Source: JAPLJC01 sp049580385
GTDB taxonomy: Bacteria > Desulfobacterota > Desulfobaccia > Desulfobaccales > 0-14-0-80-60-11
NCBI GenBank assembly: GCA_049580385.1
Contig: JBAUPV010000030.1
Coordinates: 936,998-1,000,997 of the forward strand
Length of the DNA: 64,000 bases
Reading direction: 5' to 3'
Numbering within the stretch: the stretch's first letter is position 1; every line of letters starts with the position of its first letter. Position numbers and translations under genes: made by a program. This document shows, in pieces, positions 26,790 to 34,794 of this stretch. Below the pieces are notes generated by a model. That model had not been told where the DNA came from, made no database searches, and saw nothing but the letters and a program-made list of their open reading frames with translations.

Positions 26790-28502
26790 TTAGGGGCGGG
26801 AAGTCGTGGGGAGAACCACCGGAAAGGGGGTCCCATGTTGCACTTCTTCCTCCACCCGGTGATAGCGTTCCCGCAATTCCTCGATCAGCCGCTGTCCCCG
26901 ATTCAAAGTTTCCCATACCCGGCGCCGGGAGGGGATCTCCGGCTGTGGCCCTGCCAGCTTTTTGAAATAGGGTTGGTTCAGGAGTTCATTCCAGAGGCTG
27001 AGGCATTTGGCAAACAGGTCGGGATAGAAGTAGGCCAGGTCCCCCTGGTTTTCTTCCAGAAAGACCACCGCGCTGCTCAGGCGCCGGGCGGGGGAACCCC
27101 GGTGTTTCTCATCGACCTGGGCCAATCGCTCCAGGACCTGCAACTGCTGGGCCTGGGTGAGATAGGTCAACAGCTTCAGCACCTCCAGGTGCAGGTCCGG
27201 GTGCTTGACAAAGGCCTCGCGGAATTCCCGGTTGAGCAAGTAGCTGTTCAGGAGCTTTTTGGCTGCGGCAAAGGTCTCGTGACTGTAGCGCCCCAGACGG
27301 CGCATGTTTTTCAGTAGCCAGGCCGACAAAAACTTGAGGCGCTCCTCATGGGTCTTGGTGGTGGTGATGAGCTCGCTGCGCTTGTAGGAAATGGTGCCGG
27401 TGTGTTCGCCCCGGATGATGTCGGTCAGTTCCTTCAGGCTGCGGTTGGTGTCCTTGAGGACGTTGGGGCTGGCTTCCCGGCGGCCGTGCACCGGGTGGAT
27501 GAGTTCCTGCTTGACCACCGACAGGGCCCGGTCCTCCAGGACATTGAAGCGGTTGTACTTGTGTTGCTGATAAGTGACCTTGAAGATCACCACCCGGCGC
27601 CTCCGGTCCAGATAGAAGCCCTGGTCCCGCAAGTGGGGGTTGGCCTTCACTAGGGGCTGGGGGAGAGCGATGAGGGCAATCTTTTCGACCAATGGATATT
27701 GCCTCTGCTCAAAGCCGGAGAGGCTGGTAATGGTGCGGTCCGAGGCCCCTAATACCTTGATGAGGTACTGCTCCTTGAGGCGGCTCAGCTTGCGGGCGAA
27801 CAGGGCCGCGGAGGTGCGGCGCTCGGCGGCGATGGGAAATCCGTAAAGTTCCATCAGATACTGGTAAACGAATTCCCGTTCCCGTTCGTAGGAGGCGCTG
27901 TCCTGGTCCTTGAATTTTCCCAACCTGCAGCCGAAGGATTTGAGTTCGGTGTCCAGATCCGAGGGAAAGGAAGCATACACCCCCAAAAGGCGAAAATCTC
28001 CCTGGGGCGCCTGCCGGGCAATGACCTGGGCCCGGTCCATGCGAAAGAGAAATTCCGCCAGCTCCTCATAATGGCTCAGATCGGTAAGATCCCGGGAAGC
28101 GAACATCGATTTAAAGACGGTGCGGCGGTCCCGATCCAGGTGCGGCAGGATTTTGTCGATGTTTTCCCGGGCGCCGCGGCGTTTGCCGTCGCCCCAGGGA
28201 TGCAGCAGATCGAACTGAAAGATCTCTTCCTGGTAGCAGAGGGGCCGGTTGAAGGCAACCAGGCTGAAGCTGGGAAGGTGATTGTATTCGGCAAAATTCT
28301 TCTCGAAAGAAGGCAAGAGTTCCCGGGGCTCTACCAATGGATAGGTGGCGTCGTAAGCCTCCAGCAGGCCTTTTTTGATGTGGATGTATTCCAGAAATTC
28401 CTTGAGGAGGTGACGATCCTGGAGGGCGGCCTGGCCCAGCGGGACGTCTGCCAGGGAGCAGCCATTCAACCTCACCTTTGCAAAGAAGTTCTGCCGCGGC
28501 AT
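26790..28502 (-). CDS. Hypothetical protein, 570 residues (last gene of the pyrR operon)
   Basis: A large soluble, Leu/Arg/Glu-rich, mostly helical protein with no recognisable catalytic motif, signal or TM segment. Central strands such as FRLLGVYASFP and RVVIFKVTYQQHKYN suggest an alpha/beta core (about 160-320), followed by a helical C-terminal half (LKFLSAWLLKNMRRLGRYS, LEVLKLLTYLTQAQQLQVLERL). The ATG at 28502 overlaps the yjbQ stop by one base (TGATG), and GGAGGA lies 5 bases upstream, so translation is coupled. Function unknown. Confidence 0.8.
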   Translation of the reverse strand: MPRQNFFAKVRLNGCSLADVPLGQAALQDRHLLKEFLEYIHIKKGLLEAYDATYPLVEPRELLPSFEKNFAEYNHLPSFSLVAFNRPLCYQEEIFQFDLLHPWGDGKRRGARENIDKILPHLDRDRRTVFKSMFASRDLTDLSHYEELAEFLFRMDRAQVIARQAPQGDFRLLGVYASFPSDLDTELKSFGCRLGKFKDQDSASYEREREFVYQYLMELYGFPIAAERRTSAALFARKLSRLKEQYLIKVLGASDRTITSLSGFEQRQYPLVEKIALIALPQPLVKANPHLRDQGFYLDRRRRVVIFKVTYQQHKYNRFNVLEDRALSVVKQELIHPVHGRREASPNVLKDTNRSLKELTDIIRGEHTGTISYKRSELITTTKTHEERLKFLSAWLLKNMRRLGRYSHETFAAAKKLLNSYLLNREFREAFVKHPDLHLEVLKLLTYLTQAQQLQVLERLAQVDEKHRGSPARRLSSAVVFLEENQGDLAYFYPDLFAKCLSLWNELLNQPYFKKLAGPQPEIPSRRRVWETLNRGQRLIEELRERYHRVEEEVQHGTPFPVVLPTTSRP

Positions 28503-28900
28503 CAATCCTCCATGACCTTGAGGTGCAGACGCCGGGAGCGGGGCCCATCAAATTCACAGAGATAGATCCCCTGCCAGGTTCCCAGCACCAGGCGGCCGCC
28601 GCTGACCATGAGGGTGAGCTGCGGCCCCAGCAGGGAGGCCTTGACATGGGCCGGGGAATTGCCTTCCAGGTGGCGATAAGGCTCCTGATTGCTGATGATC
28701 TTGCTAAGGACCATGAGAATGTCGGACTTGACACTGGGGTCGGCGTTTTCATTAATGGTGAGAGCCGCGGTGGTGTGGGGCACGAAGAGGTGGCAGAGGC
28801 CTTCGCGGACGCCGCTCTCCTGGACGGCAGCCTCGATTTGCCGCGTGATGTCCAGAAATTCGTTGCGGCTGTTGGTGGAGAGCGTCAGGGTCTTAAACAT
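28502..28900 (-). CDS. YjbQ/UPF0047 family protein (secondary thiamine-phosphate synthase-like)
   Basis: A 132-residue YjbQ-family protein. Characteristic segments: CHLFVPHTTAALTINENADPSV (with the conserved His and Asn), HLEGNSPAHVKASLLGP and LVLGTWQGIYLCEFDGPR. The family forms trimers and has weak thiamine-phosphate synthase activity in E. coli; the true role is unclear. A CGGAGGTAGC ribosome-binding site precedes the ATG. Only one base separates it from the upstream gene's stop, and it overlaps the downstream start. Confidence 0.92.
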   Translation of the reverse strand: MFKTLTLSTNSRNEFLDITRQIEAAVQESGVREGLCHLFVPHTTAALTINENADPSVKSDILMVLSKIISNQEPYRHLEGNSPAHVKASLLGPQLTLMVSGGRLVLGTWQGIYLCEFDGPRSRRLHLKVMED

Positions 28901-28901
28901 G

Positions 28902-30143
28902 CTACCTCCGGATGAGCCCGGAGTTTCCGGGCAGGGTCAGCAACCCGCCGGGTGCGGGGGCCTCCTGGGTTTTGCGGAGGTCCTCGAGGGCCAACATGAG
29001 GGCCGCGGACACCAGTCCCGTCAAGAAGGGGTTTTCCCTGGCCAGGATGCCGCCCTGGGGGTCGGCCAGGGCAGCGGCGGCGGCCCTGGCGATCCGGGCT
29101 TTTCCCGGGCGCTGGCTCAGGTCCAGGTAATAGGCCGTGGCCAGCAGCCGGCGGCGGATGCGCCCCCGGCCTTCCAGGGGATAAAGGGCCAGGGCGGCCT
29201 CTTCCACCAGTGCGTCGGTGCGCTCCCGCTTCTGATGATCTGATAGGATCAGCGGACTTTCCAGAATTTCCTGAAGCTTATGAAACCAGGGTTCGATCTC
29301 CTCATGACCTGGCAACCAGTAATGGAATATGGGCTCCTCGGCTAATTGCCGGGATTGCGGGAGGAGCCGGGCCCCATTGGCCGGGTCCAGGTCCGAGAGA
29401 GGTTGCTCCAGGTCCGGGGCCGCATCCGGCCGGCCCCAGTATTTCCAGATACGCTCCCGAAGGTTCGGATAACTGCCGGCGGCGGCCGCGTCCCGGTGAG
29501 GCTGCGCATAGGCCTCTTCCAGGAGGCGCACCGCGTAAGGTCCGGGCACCGGAAACCATTCAGCCAGGCCCTGCTCCCGGTAGTGATCCCAAAACTCTTT
29601 TTGTTGTTGCTGATTCAGCGAGAGCAGCCGGCATTCCTGGAATCCCGAGGCGTCGTTAAGGAATGCCACCAGGAAGTTGCCCCCCAGGATTTCCTTGGGG
29701 GCCGACAGTATGACGACGCTGTCGCCGTTTCCCATGATGGGCGAGACCTGGGCCTGGGTCGCCGGTGGCTGCTCCTCCCGGAATAGCGGCTCTTCCCTGG
29801 GGAGCGCCTCCCGAGGAATGGGGACTCCCCGGGTCTGGAGGAGGTGCAGCGCCCGTTTCCAGGCCTTGCGCCTGGAGGAGTCCGGGCTGTTGGCGAACAG
29901 CTCAGCCAGGAGAAGAGGAATCGCCGGGTTGGGGATATTTGCCAAATTGGCCAGCAGGTGCAGGTCCCACAGCAGGTCCTGCGGCGAGGCCGAAACCAGG
30001 CCCTTGAGGCTAGCCAGGTCCGCACCCTGCCGGCAAGCCGCGACCAGGGCCTCTATTTGGGATTGGAGGACGGCAGCCGCCGCGGGCGGCAAAGGCACCA
30101 GGGTCCGGCCCAGGCGGGATCGGGCCTTTTTCGCCCCTGGCAT
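28902..30143 (-). CDS. Hypothetical protein, 413 residues, coupled to pyrR
   Basis: Starts MPGAKKARSRLGRT at the ATG that overlaps the pyrR stop (TGATG). It is largely helical, Leu/Ala/Pro-rich, with LLWDLHLLANLANIPNPAIP and a run of Leu-rich helices that could be HEAT-like, and a C-terminal Ala-rich region (ARIARAAAAALADPQGG). No catalytic motif recognised. The longer frame that reads on through pyrR is a shadow. Tight coupling on both sides says it is expressed with pyrR and yjbQ; function unknown. Confidence 0.8.
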   Translation of the reverse strand: MPGAKKARSRLGRTLVPLPPAAAAVLQSQIEALVAACRQGADLASLKGLVSASPQDLLWDLHLLANLANIPNPAIPLLLAELFANSPDSSRRKAWKRALHLLQTRGVPIPREALPREEPLFREEQPPATQAQVSPIMGNGDSVVILSAPKEILGGNFLVAFLNDASGFQECRLLSLNQQQQKEFWDHYREQGLAEWFPVPGPYAVRLLEEAYAQPHRDAAAAGSYPNLRERIWKYWGRPDAAPDLEQPLSDLDPANGARLLPQSRQLAEEPIFHYWLPGHEEIEPWFHKLQEILESPLILSDHQKRERTDALVEEAALALYPLEGRGRIRRRLLATAYYLDLSQRPGKARIARAAAAALADPQGGILARENPFLTGLVSAALMLALEDLRKTQEAPAPGGLLTLPGNSGLIRR

Positions 30144-30697
30144 CACGGCCTCTCGGGGGGGCCCGACTCGATGGCCACCGCGTCCTTGCGGCCCATCTCC
30201 TTTAGGTAAACGTTGACCCGTTGACCGGGGGGAAGGATTACGGCTTGGCCCACGAAGTCGGCCTGGATGGGCAATTCCCGCCCGCCCCGGTCGATGAGCA
30301 CCGCCAGTTCGATGCGCCGCGGCCGCCCGTAGTCGATGAGGGCGTCCAGGGCGGCCCGCACCGTGCGGCCGGTGAACAGCACATCGTCCACCAGCACCAC
30401 TTCCTGGTCGTCGATGGAGCCGGGAAGTTCCGTCTTGCCCACCAGTGGCTTGTGGCTCAATTGGGTCCAGTCGTCTCGGTAGAGGGTGATGTCCAGGACC
30501 CCCACCCGCAGGGGCTTGCCGGTGCGCCGGCTGATGGCTGCTGCCAGGCGCTGCGCCAGATATGCCCCCCCGGTGCGGATGCCCACCAGGAGCAGGCAGT
30601 CCGTATCCAGGTGTTGCGCCATGATTTCGTCGGTGAGTCGCTCCAGGGTTTGCTGCAACTGGGCTGCGGTCATGGCGGAGGGCTTTTTGGAAGTCAT
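30143..30697 (-). CDS. pyrR: Bifunctional pyr operon regulator / uracil phosphoribosyltransferase PyrR
   Basis: Type I phosphoribosyltransferase fold, 184 residues; in other bacteria it regulates pyr mRNA and has uracil phosphoribosyltransferase activity. The PRPP-binding loop EVVLVDDVLFTGRTVRAAL is complete, and LVGIRTGGAYLAQRL and DITLYRDDW are typical PyrR segments. The ATG at 30697 (MTSKKPSAM) is preferred: AAGGAC lies 10 bases before it, whereas the in-frame TTG at 30706 would touch it. It heads the four-gene minus-strand operon. No PyrR-binding anti-antiterminator is evident next to it. Confidence 0.93.
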   Translation of the reverse strand: MTSKKPSAMTAAQLQQTLERLTDEIMAQHLDTDCLLLVGIRTGGAYLAQRLAAAISRRTGKPLRVGVLDITLYRDDWTQLSHKPLVGKTELPGSIDDQEVVLVDDVLFTGRTVRAALDALIDYGRPRRIELAVLIDRGGRELPIQADFVGQAVILPPGQRVNVYLKEMGRKDAVAIESGPPERP

Positions 30698-30954
30698 ATC
30701 GGGCAAGGTCCTTGTTTTCTTTAATCATTTGCCGAGCCGAAAGAAATTTCCCTGCTCCCTACCATTGGGACAGGTTCCCGGCCTGTAATCAATTTTGTGC
30801 TATTTTGTTAAGTTAACACGCACGCCCCGGAAAGACAAGCGGCATCAGGATTTCCCCGGTGCTCCGGGGGATGTGCTCCGGTGCGGGGAAATGTTCATTA
30901 ATAAGGGCTGCATTGAAGGCGCAGGTCGAGTCGCCGGCGCCACCCGGCGGGGCA

Positions 30955-30983
30955 TTGCCCCTGAACGGAAACCCGGATATAAT
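30955..30983 (+). promoter_or_regulatory. Sigma70-type promoter for the J-domain/DUF3108 genes
   Basis: TTGCCC (30955-30960), 17-base spacer, TATAAT (30978-30983), about 45 bases before the J-domain start. The rest of the 30698-31027 divergent spacer contains small hairpins (ACAGGTTCCCGGCCTGT) but no gene. Confidence 0.65.
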
Positions 30984-31027
30984 ATATAATATGCATTTGT
31001 TAGCCGCGGTCCTAGTGGAGCGAAGGC

Positions 31028-31345
31028 ATGACCTTGGAGGAAGCCCGCCAATTGTTGGACTTGGGCCAAAGAGCCAGCCATCATGAGGTGCGGGCCGCCT
31101 ATCGCCGGGCGGCCCGGCGTTGGCATCCGGACCGGGCCGCGGCTCACCAGGAAGCGGAATATCGCCGCCGCATGCAACAGCTTAACAGCGCCTATCAGCG
31201 GCTAATCAAATTTATCGAGGGCTATCGCATTGAGCTGGTGGAGGAGTCTTCCCAGAATGACCTCCTGAAGTGGTGGTTCAACCGCTTTGCCACCGGCTCC
31301 TCGAGCCCGCCGCCCCCCGGCGATCAGGGGGAGGGTAAGGAATGA
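31028..31345 (+). CDS. J-domain protein (DnaJ-like co-chaperone)
   Basis: A 105-residue protein with an N-terminal J domain (about 1-65): ARQLLDLGQRASHHEVRAAY, the hallmark HPD tripeptide in RRWHPDRAA, and LNSAYQRLIKFIEGY. It would stimulate an Hsp70. A short Ser/Pro-rich tail follows. It lacks the G/F and zinc-finger parts of DnaJ, so it is a type III J protein. Its stop overlaps the next gene's ATG (ATGATG), suggesting coupling to the DUF3108 protein. Confidence 0.88.
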   Translation: MTLEEARQLLDLGQRASHHEVRAAYRRAARRWHPDRAAAHQEAEYRRRMQQLNSAYQRLIKFIEGYRIELVEESSQNDLLKWWFNRFATGSSSPPPPGDQGEGKE

Positions 31346-32151
31346 TGGCAGTCATTGGTTTTTTGATTTTGATGTTCCTGGCCAACCTCTTTGGCCCGGC
31401 AGCAAGCCTGGCTCAACAGGCGGCAGGGAGCCGGATGGAGGAGTTGCAATATCGCCTCGATTTGGGGGCTCTCCATGATGTGGCGCTGGTACACCTGCGC
31501 CTTACGGAGGTAGGGCCGGGGCGCTACCGGGCTGAATTCGCCGGCGCCGCCCAAGGGGCCTGGAGTCTTTTGAACCGCTGGTTGCCGGAGCGCTACGAGA
31601 CCGAGATGACGCTGGAGCAGGGGAGGCTCAAACCCCTGGTCTATCGGGAGGAGTTCGAGGATGGGGGACACCACGTCTTAAAGGAATACCGGTTCGATTA
31701 TGCCCGGAGGCAACTTAGCGTCTGGCGGAGCCAGGATAACCGGGAACTGGCAGAGAGGTCGCAAGTGCCGATGGAGCAGCCGGTGTACGATCCCTTGACC
31801 CTATTTTACAACCTGCGCCTGGGGGCCTTTGGTCCATTAACCGGGGGGAAAACCCTGAAAGTAGCCCTGGTGCCGGCGCCGGAGCCGCGGGAGCTGGTCT
31901 TGCGCCTGGGGCCGGAAACCCCCCAGGGACAGCAGATCATGGTGGAGGTGAAGGGTGCGGGGAGCGGTGGGCAGCAGTCCGGCACCTATTTTCTCGACTG
32001 CAATTCCCCGGGGCTGCCCCGGCAAGCCTGGACCCGGGCCCTCGATTTCTGCAAGCTCTCCGGGCAATTGGTGTCGGCGGAGACCGCCCCGGGGAACGGG
32101 TTGCAATTATCACAGGCCATCCCTCAAGTTGGCGCTGCGCTGAGTAAATAG
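31342..32151 (+). CDS. DUF3108 domain protein, exported (copy 1)
   Basis: A 269-residue protein with a signal peptide (MMAVIGFLILMFLANLFGPAASLA) and a DUF3108-type beta-rich domain. Shared marks with its paralogue at 32960: LTEVGPGRYR, KPLVYREEFE, LKEYRFDYARRQL, DPLTLFYNLRLGAFGPL and a C-terminal WTRAL segment. Family function unknown; periplasmic location predicted. It is coupled to the J-domain gene upstream. Confidence 0.8.
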   Translation: MMAVIGFLILMFLANLFGPAASLAQQAAGSRMEELQYRLDLGALHDVALVHLRLTEVGPGRYRAEFAGAAQGAWSLLNRWLPERYETEMTLEQGRLKPLVYREEFEDGGHHVLKEYRFDYARRQLSVWRSQDNRELAERSQVPMEQPVYDPLTLFYNLRLGAFGPLTGGKTLKVALVPAPEPRELVLRLGPETPQGQQIMVEVKGAGSGGQQSGTYFLDCNSPGLPRQAWTRALDFCKLSGQLVSAETAPGNGLQLSQAIPQVGAALSK

Positions 32152-32152
32152 C

Positions 32153-32887
32153 GTGGTATTCAATCGTTTCACGGTGTTCGTAAGAAAGACCTCCTGGGCC
32201 ACGGCACAACTCGGCGTGCTGGTATTCTGGGCCGGTCTTCTGATAGCGGCGCGGAGGTTTCCTTCGGAGTACGACTGGCGATACATGCCGGTGTCCAATC
32301 TGCTCTCTGCCGGCCGCAACCCCGCCGGGCATCTTTGGGCGTCCCTGGGCATCGTGCTGTGTAGCCTTTGTGGGTTGTGCTGGGCGGCGATATTGGCCCA
32401 GCGCTGGGCGCCTGCCAACGCCAGCGGCCACCCAAGCGGACTGAGGGCTATCCAATTGGGATACTTCTGTATGGCATGTTCAGCAGCACTCCCGGAGTCG
32501 CTGCTGCCGCTACCGAAAGGCCATGAACTCCTCACCTTCTTGGCGTTTGCCGGCCTGTGCCTATGACTGGTCCGCCTGATGTTTCAGACGAGCGAGCGGA
32601 TTTTGCTGCGGTGGAACCGCGGTTCCATGAGGAACCCCTGTCGTTATGCGACAGTCTTGGCCGGCTCGGTCGTGTTGCCAATCCTGCTGGCGGGCCTGGC
32701 TCAGGCATATGTCTTCTACGCTCTCCCTGCACTCCATTGGGTGAACCTCTCCTGGCGTGCCCGCGGGGTGCCGGTATATCTGAGTTTCGCTTTCTGGGAA
32801 TGGGTGACGTGCGTCGTGCTCTCCGCATACGTGACGATACTCGGTTTGACCGCGAGCAGGGTCTGGGCCATGGGGACCGAAGGCTAG
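32153..32887 (+). pseudogene. Multi-TM membrane protein interrupted by an in-frame TGA
   Basis: A single frame from GTG 32153 to TAG 32887 encodes about 244 residues with several hydrophobic segments (LGVLVFWAGLLIAARRF, GIVLCSLCGLCWAAIL, VLAGSVVLPILLAGLAQAYV, WVTCVVLSAYVTILGL). TGA at 32564-32566 breaks it between AGLCL and LVRLMF; no other disruption is visible. A DUF998-like topology is possible but not certain. The TGA may stand for an original TGG. It separates two DUF3108 paralogues. Confidence 0.6.
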
Positions 32888-32959
32888 AATAGCCTGGTGC
32901 TCAAAACCACATTAAATGCCGTCATAGCAATTACGAAGCAGCACTCCGGAAGGAATTGA

Positions 32960-33847
32960 ATGAAGAAATTAATTTTTAGAGGTTTGGGTACGTTACAGAG
33001 GGGAGCCGGCGCCAGGCCGCTTTGGGGCCGCGGCTTTTGGAAGTTGCCCGTCCTGGCTCTTCTCATCGCCCTGGCCTTTCAGGCCTGGCCGGCAGCGCCC
33101 GCCCCGGCCGCGGTGGTCCAGGGGCAATTGCTGGAAGATTTGAATTTCCGGGTCGAATTTCTCCTGTGGAAGGATGTGGCCCATGCCCGGCTGACTCTGA
33201 CCAGCCTGGGGCCAGGCCGCTACCGGGTGGAACTCTCCGGGGAACCCGAGGGATTGATGAAGACCTTTACCGGCCAGCGCCGGGATAGTTACCAGACGGA
33301 GATGATCTGGCGGGGCGGGAAGTTAGTGCCTTTGGTTTACCGGGAGGAGTCCCGGAAAAACCACAAGCGCTACCTGAAGGAATACCGCTTCAACTACGAG
33401 AAAGGCGAGTTGGAGTTGTGGCAGTGGAAGGAGGATAGGGGCGTGATGATGCTCAAATGGCATACTGCTCTCAATCGCCCCATTCAAGACCCGCTTAGCG
33501 CCTTCTACAACTACCGCCTGGGCCTGCTGGGACCGATCAAGGAGGGTGAGACCCTGAGCTTGGAGGGTATACCTTATCCGAAGCCGGAAGAGATCGAGGT
33601 TAGGATCGGTCCGAAGACCGAATGGGGGCGGAAAGTGATGGTCTCCATCAACAACCATGCCTTTGCCAACGATCGAGGCACCGTGTTCGCCTACCTGGAC
33701 GCCTCCCGGGTGCCAACGAAGGCCTGGACTGATGTTCTGAAAATGGGCACCATCAGCGGCGAGCTGCTTCCCGGCGGGAAGCCTCTGAATGGCGCCCTCC
33801 CGGAAATGGCCAGGACTGCTTCGCCGGCAGCCAGGCTGGCTGACTAA
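32960..33847 (+). CDS. DUF3108 domain protein, exported (copy 2)
   Basis: A 295-residue paralogue of the protein at 31342 with a longer basic N-terminus before the hydrophobic signal (LPVLALLIALAFQAWPAAPA). Aligned blocks: LTSLGPGRYRVEL, KLVPLVYREESRKN, LKEYRFNYEKGELEL, DPLSAFYNYRLGLLGPI and TKAWTDVLKMG. AAGGAATT lies about 6 bases upstream of the ATG. Periplasmic or outer-envelope role suspected; unknown function. Confidence 0.8.
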   Translation: MKKLIFRGLGTLQRGAGARPLWGRGFWKLPVLALLIALAFQAWPAAPAPAAVVQGQLLEDLNFRVEFLLWKDVAHARLTLTSLGPGRYRVELSGEPEGLMKTFTGQRRDSYQTEMIWRGGKLVPLVYREESRKNHKRYLKEYRFNYEKGELELWQWKEDRGVMMLKWHTALNRPIQDPLSAFYNYRLGLLGPIKEGETLSLEGIPYPKPEEIEVRIGPKTEWGRKVMVSINNHAFANDRGTVFAYLDASRVPTKAWTDVLKMGTISGELLPGGKPLNGALPEMARTASPAARLAD

Positions 33848-34013
33848 CCCTGGTTTTCTCCCTAATTACTAAAAGGCGGGATGAATATGGGCGGCTCCCC
33901 GCCCATCCCCTAAGTGCTTAGAATGTACGGATAATTAAAATAAGCACCAAAAAAACCACGTTATTTTTCCGTCCCTCCCCTTGACTCTCCTAAGATGATG
34001 ATTACTTTATTAT

Positions 34014-34146
34014 CAACAGCCTGAGGACCGGAAAGTCTGCCTCCGGCCCCCCTAAAGCAATGCATCTGGAAGGGGCGCGATGCGGGGGTTGCAGTCCCGA
34101 CAGGCGATTTGAGAAAGGCCATGTCCCTAGGGGCATGGCCTTTTTT
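34014..34146 (+). ncRNA. Candidate structured small RNA ending in a terminator
   Basis: Between the DUF3108 gene and the ilv promoter, about 130 bases show nested complementarity (CCGG...CCGG near 34026-34045, GCCCC/GGGGC enclosing an AT-richer loop, GGG...CCC near 34085-34100) and end in a perfect terminator. A TTGACT at 33981 with an AT-rich -10 region could be its promoter, though the spacing is long. No coding sequence is evident. It resembles no riboswitch class closely. Confidence 0.3.
34114..34146 (+). terminator. Rho-independent terminator
   Basis: AAAGGCCATG (34114-34123) pairs with CATGGCCTTT (34134-34143) around a 10-base loop and runs into six T. Confidence 0.8.
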
Positions 34147-34168
34147 GCTGCGAGATTTGCCGGGCACT

Positions 34169-34215
34169 GTAGTGGCGGCGTCTCGCCTCCCTGGGCGGGG
34201 AAAACCCACCCCTAC
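34169..34215. repeat. BIME-like repeat with GTAG/CTAC ends
   Basis: GTAG at 34169, a TGGCGGCG/CGCC hairpin, then GGGCGGGG...CCCACCC ending CTAC at 34215. It is a diverged copy of the GTAG-footed class. Confidence 0.6.
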
Positions 34216-34265
34216 ACGGTATCAGGCTACCTTCCGGAAGCTCCCAAGCTTCTATCTCTGGTTCT

Positions 34266-34356
34266 TTAATCCCCCTTTGTAAAAGGGAGGGAGGGGGGGA
34301 TTTAAAATAACCCACTGAAATCCCCCCCTAAATCCCCCTTTTGCAAAGGGGGACTT
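34266..34356. repeat. Paired AATCCCCCTTT / AAAGGGGGA palindromes
   Basis: Two copies of the TCCCCCTTT(N)AAAGGGGGA-type inverted repeat in mirror arrangement. Single copies also occur at 40014-40042 and 63831-63857. This dispersed palindrome type occurs in many bacterial genomes. Confidence 0.7.
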
Positions 34357-34405
34357 CCAAATCCTTGGAACTAGGCTCAGCTTAGCGAGAAAATTAAAGC
34401 GAGGC

Positions 34406-34433
34406 TTGACAAAATCTCCTTGACCTGGATAAT
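34406..34433 (+). promoter_or_regulatory. Strong promoter of the ilv leader
   Basis: Consensus -35 TTGACA (34406-34411), 16-base spacer, -10 GATAAT (34428-34433). Transcription should start near 34440, about 20 bases before the leader peptide ATG. Confidence 0.8.
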
Positions 34434-34460
34434 AGTGTTTAGAAAGTGTTAAAGGGTAAG

Positions 34461-34589
34461 ATGATGGCAAAGGCTGGTTATCTTAACTGCGGGAAGAGGA
34501 CGTCGCTCCTGGTAGCCGTAGTAGCGAGGCGCAGCCGGTTGCCTGTCTGGCTCGGCTCCGCCGGGGCTAAGGAGTGGTGCCATAATTGA
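34461..34589 (+). CDS. ilv operon leader peptide (attenuator)
   Basis: A 42-codon frame MMAKAGYLNCGKRT followed by SLLVAVVARRSRLPVW and ending before the terminator. The six codons CTC CTG GTA GCC GTA GTA (34506-34523) place five branched-chain residues together, the hallmark of a Leu/Val-sensing leader. AAAGGG lies just upstream of the ATG. TTGCCTG (34539-34545) can pair with CAGGCAG (34618-34624), which lies against the terminator's 5' arm; a ribosome stalled at the Leu/Val codons would leave this pairing free and so favour read-through into ilvB. Gene and mechanism are inferred from layout. Confidence 0.65.
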   Translation: MMAKAGYLNCGKRTSLLVAVVARRSRLPVWLGSAGAKEWCHN

Positions 34590-34623
34590 CGCTCATCCCC
34601 CCGGTTTTCGAGACTCCCAGGCA

Positions 34624-34651
34624 GGGCCGCAGGCGGCCCTTTTTTATTTTT
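34624..34651 (+). terminator. Attenuator terminator of the ilv operon
   Basis: GGGCCG (34624-34629) pairs with CGGCCC (34634-34639) around CAGG and is followed by TTTTTTATTTTT. It lies 35 bases after the leader stop and 144 bases before the first structural gene. Confidence 0.8.
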
Positions 34652-34794
34652 GCCGCCGGGTGACTGTTAGTAGCCCTGGCAGCGCCGCTTCCCGGGGGAT
34701 TTGGCAGGAAGCCCGGCTGTAGATAATTGACAAATATCCCAAATTATTTTAGCATCTTGGGTACCTTGGAGAAAAATTAGAGGCAAGGGAAACC

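Noticed and set aside
30144..30728. Long N-terminal part of a 608-codon minus frame
   Set aside because: Upstream of 30143 it is pyrR read in another phase; only the part from ATG 30143 is a real gene.
32564..32566. TGA as selenocysteine in the membrane protein
   Set aside because: No CxxC or redox context and no convincing hairpin after it; a nonsense change of TGG is simpler.
34025..34100. c-di-GMP-I riboswitch
   Set aside because: Shares only a GCCTCCGGCC-like and GGGGTT stretch; the tetraloop helix and receptor are missing, and no gene follows before the terminator.
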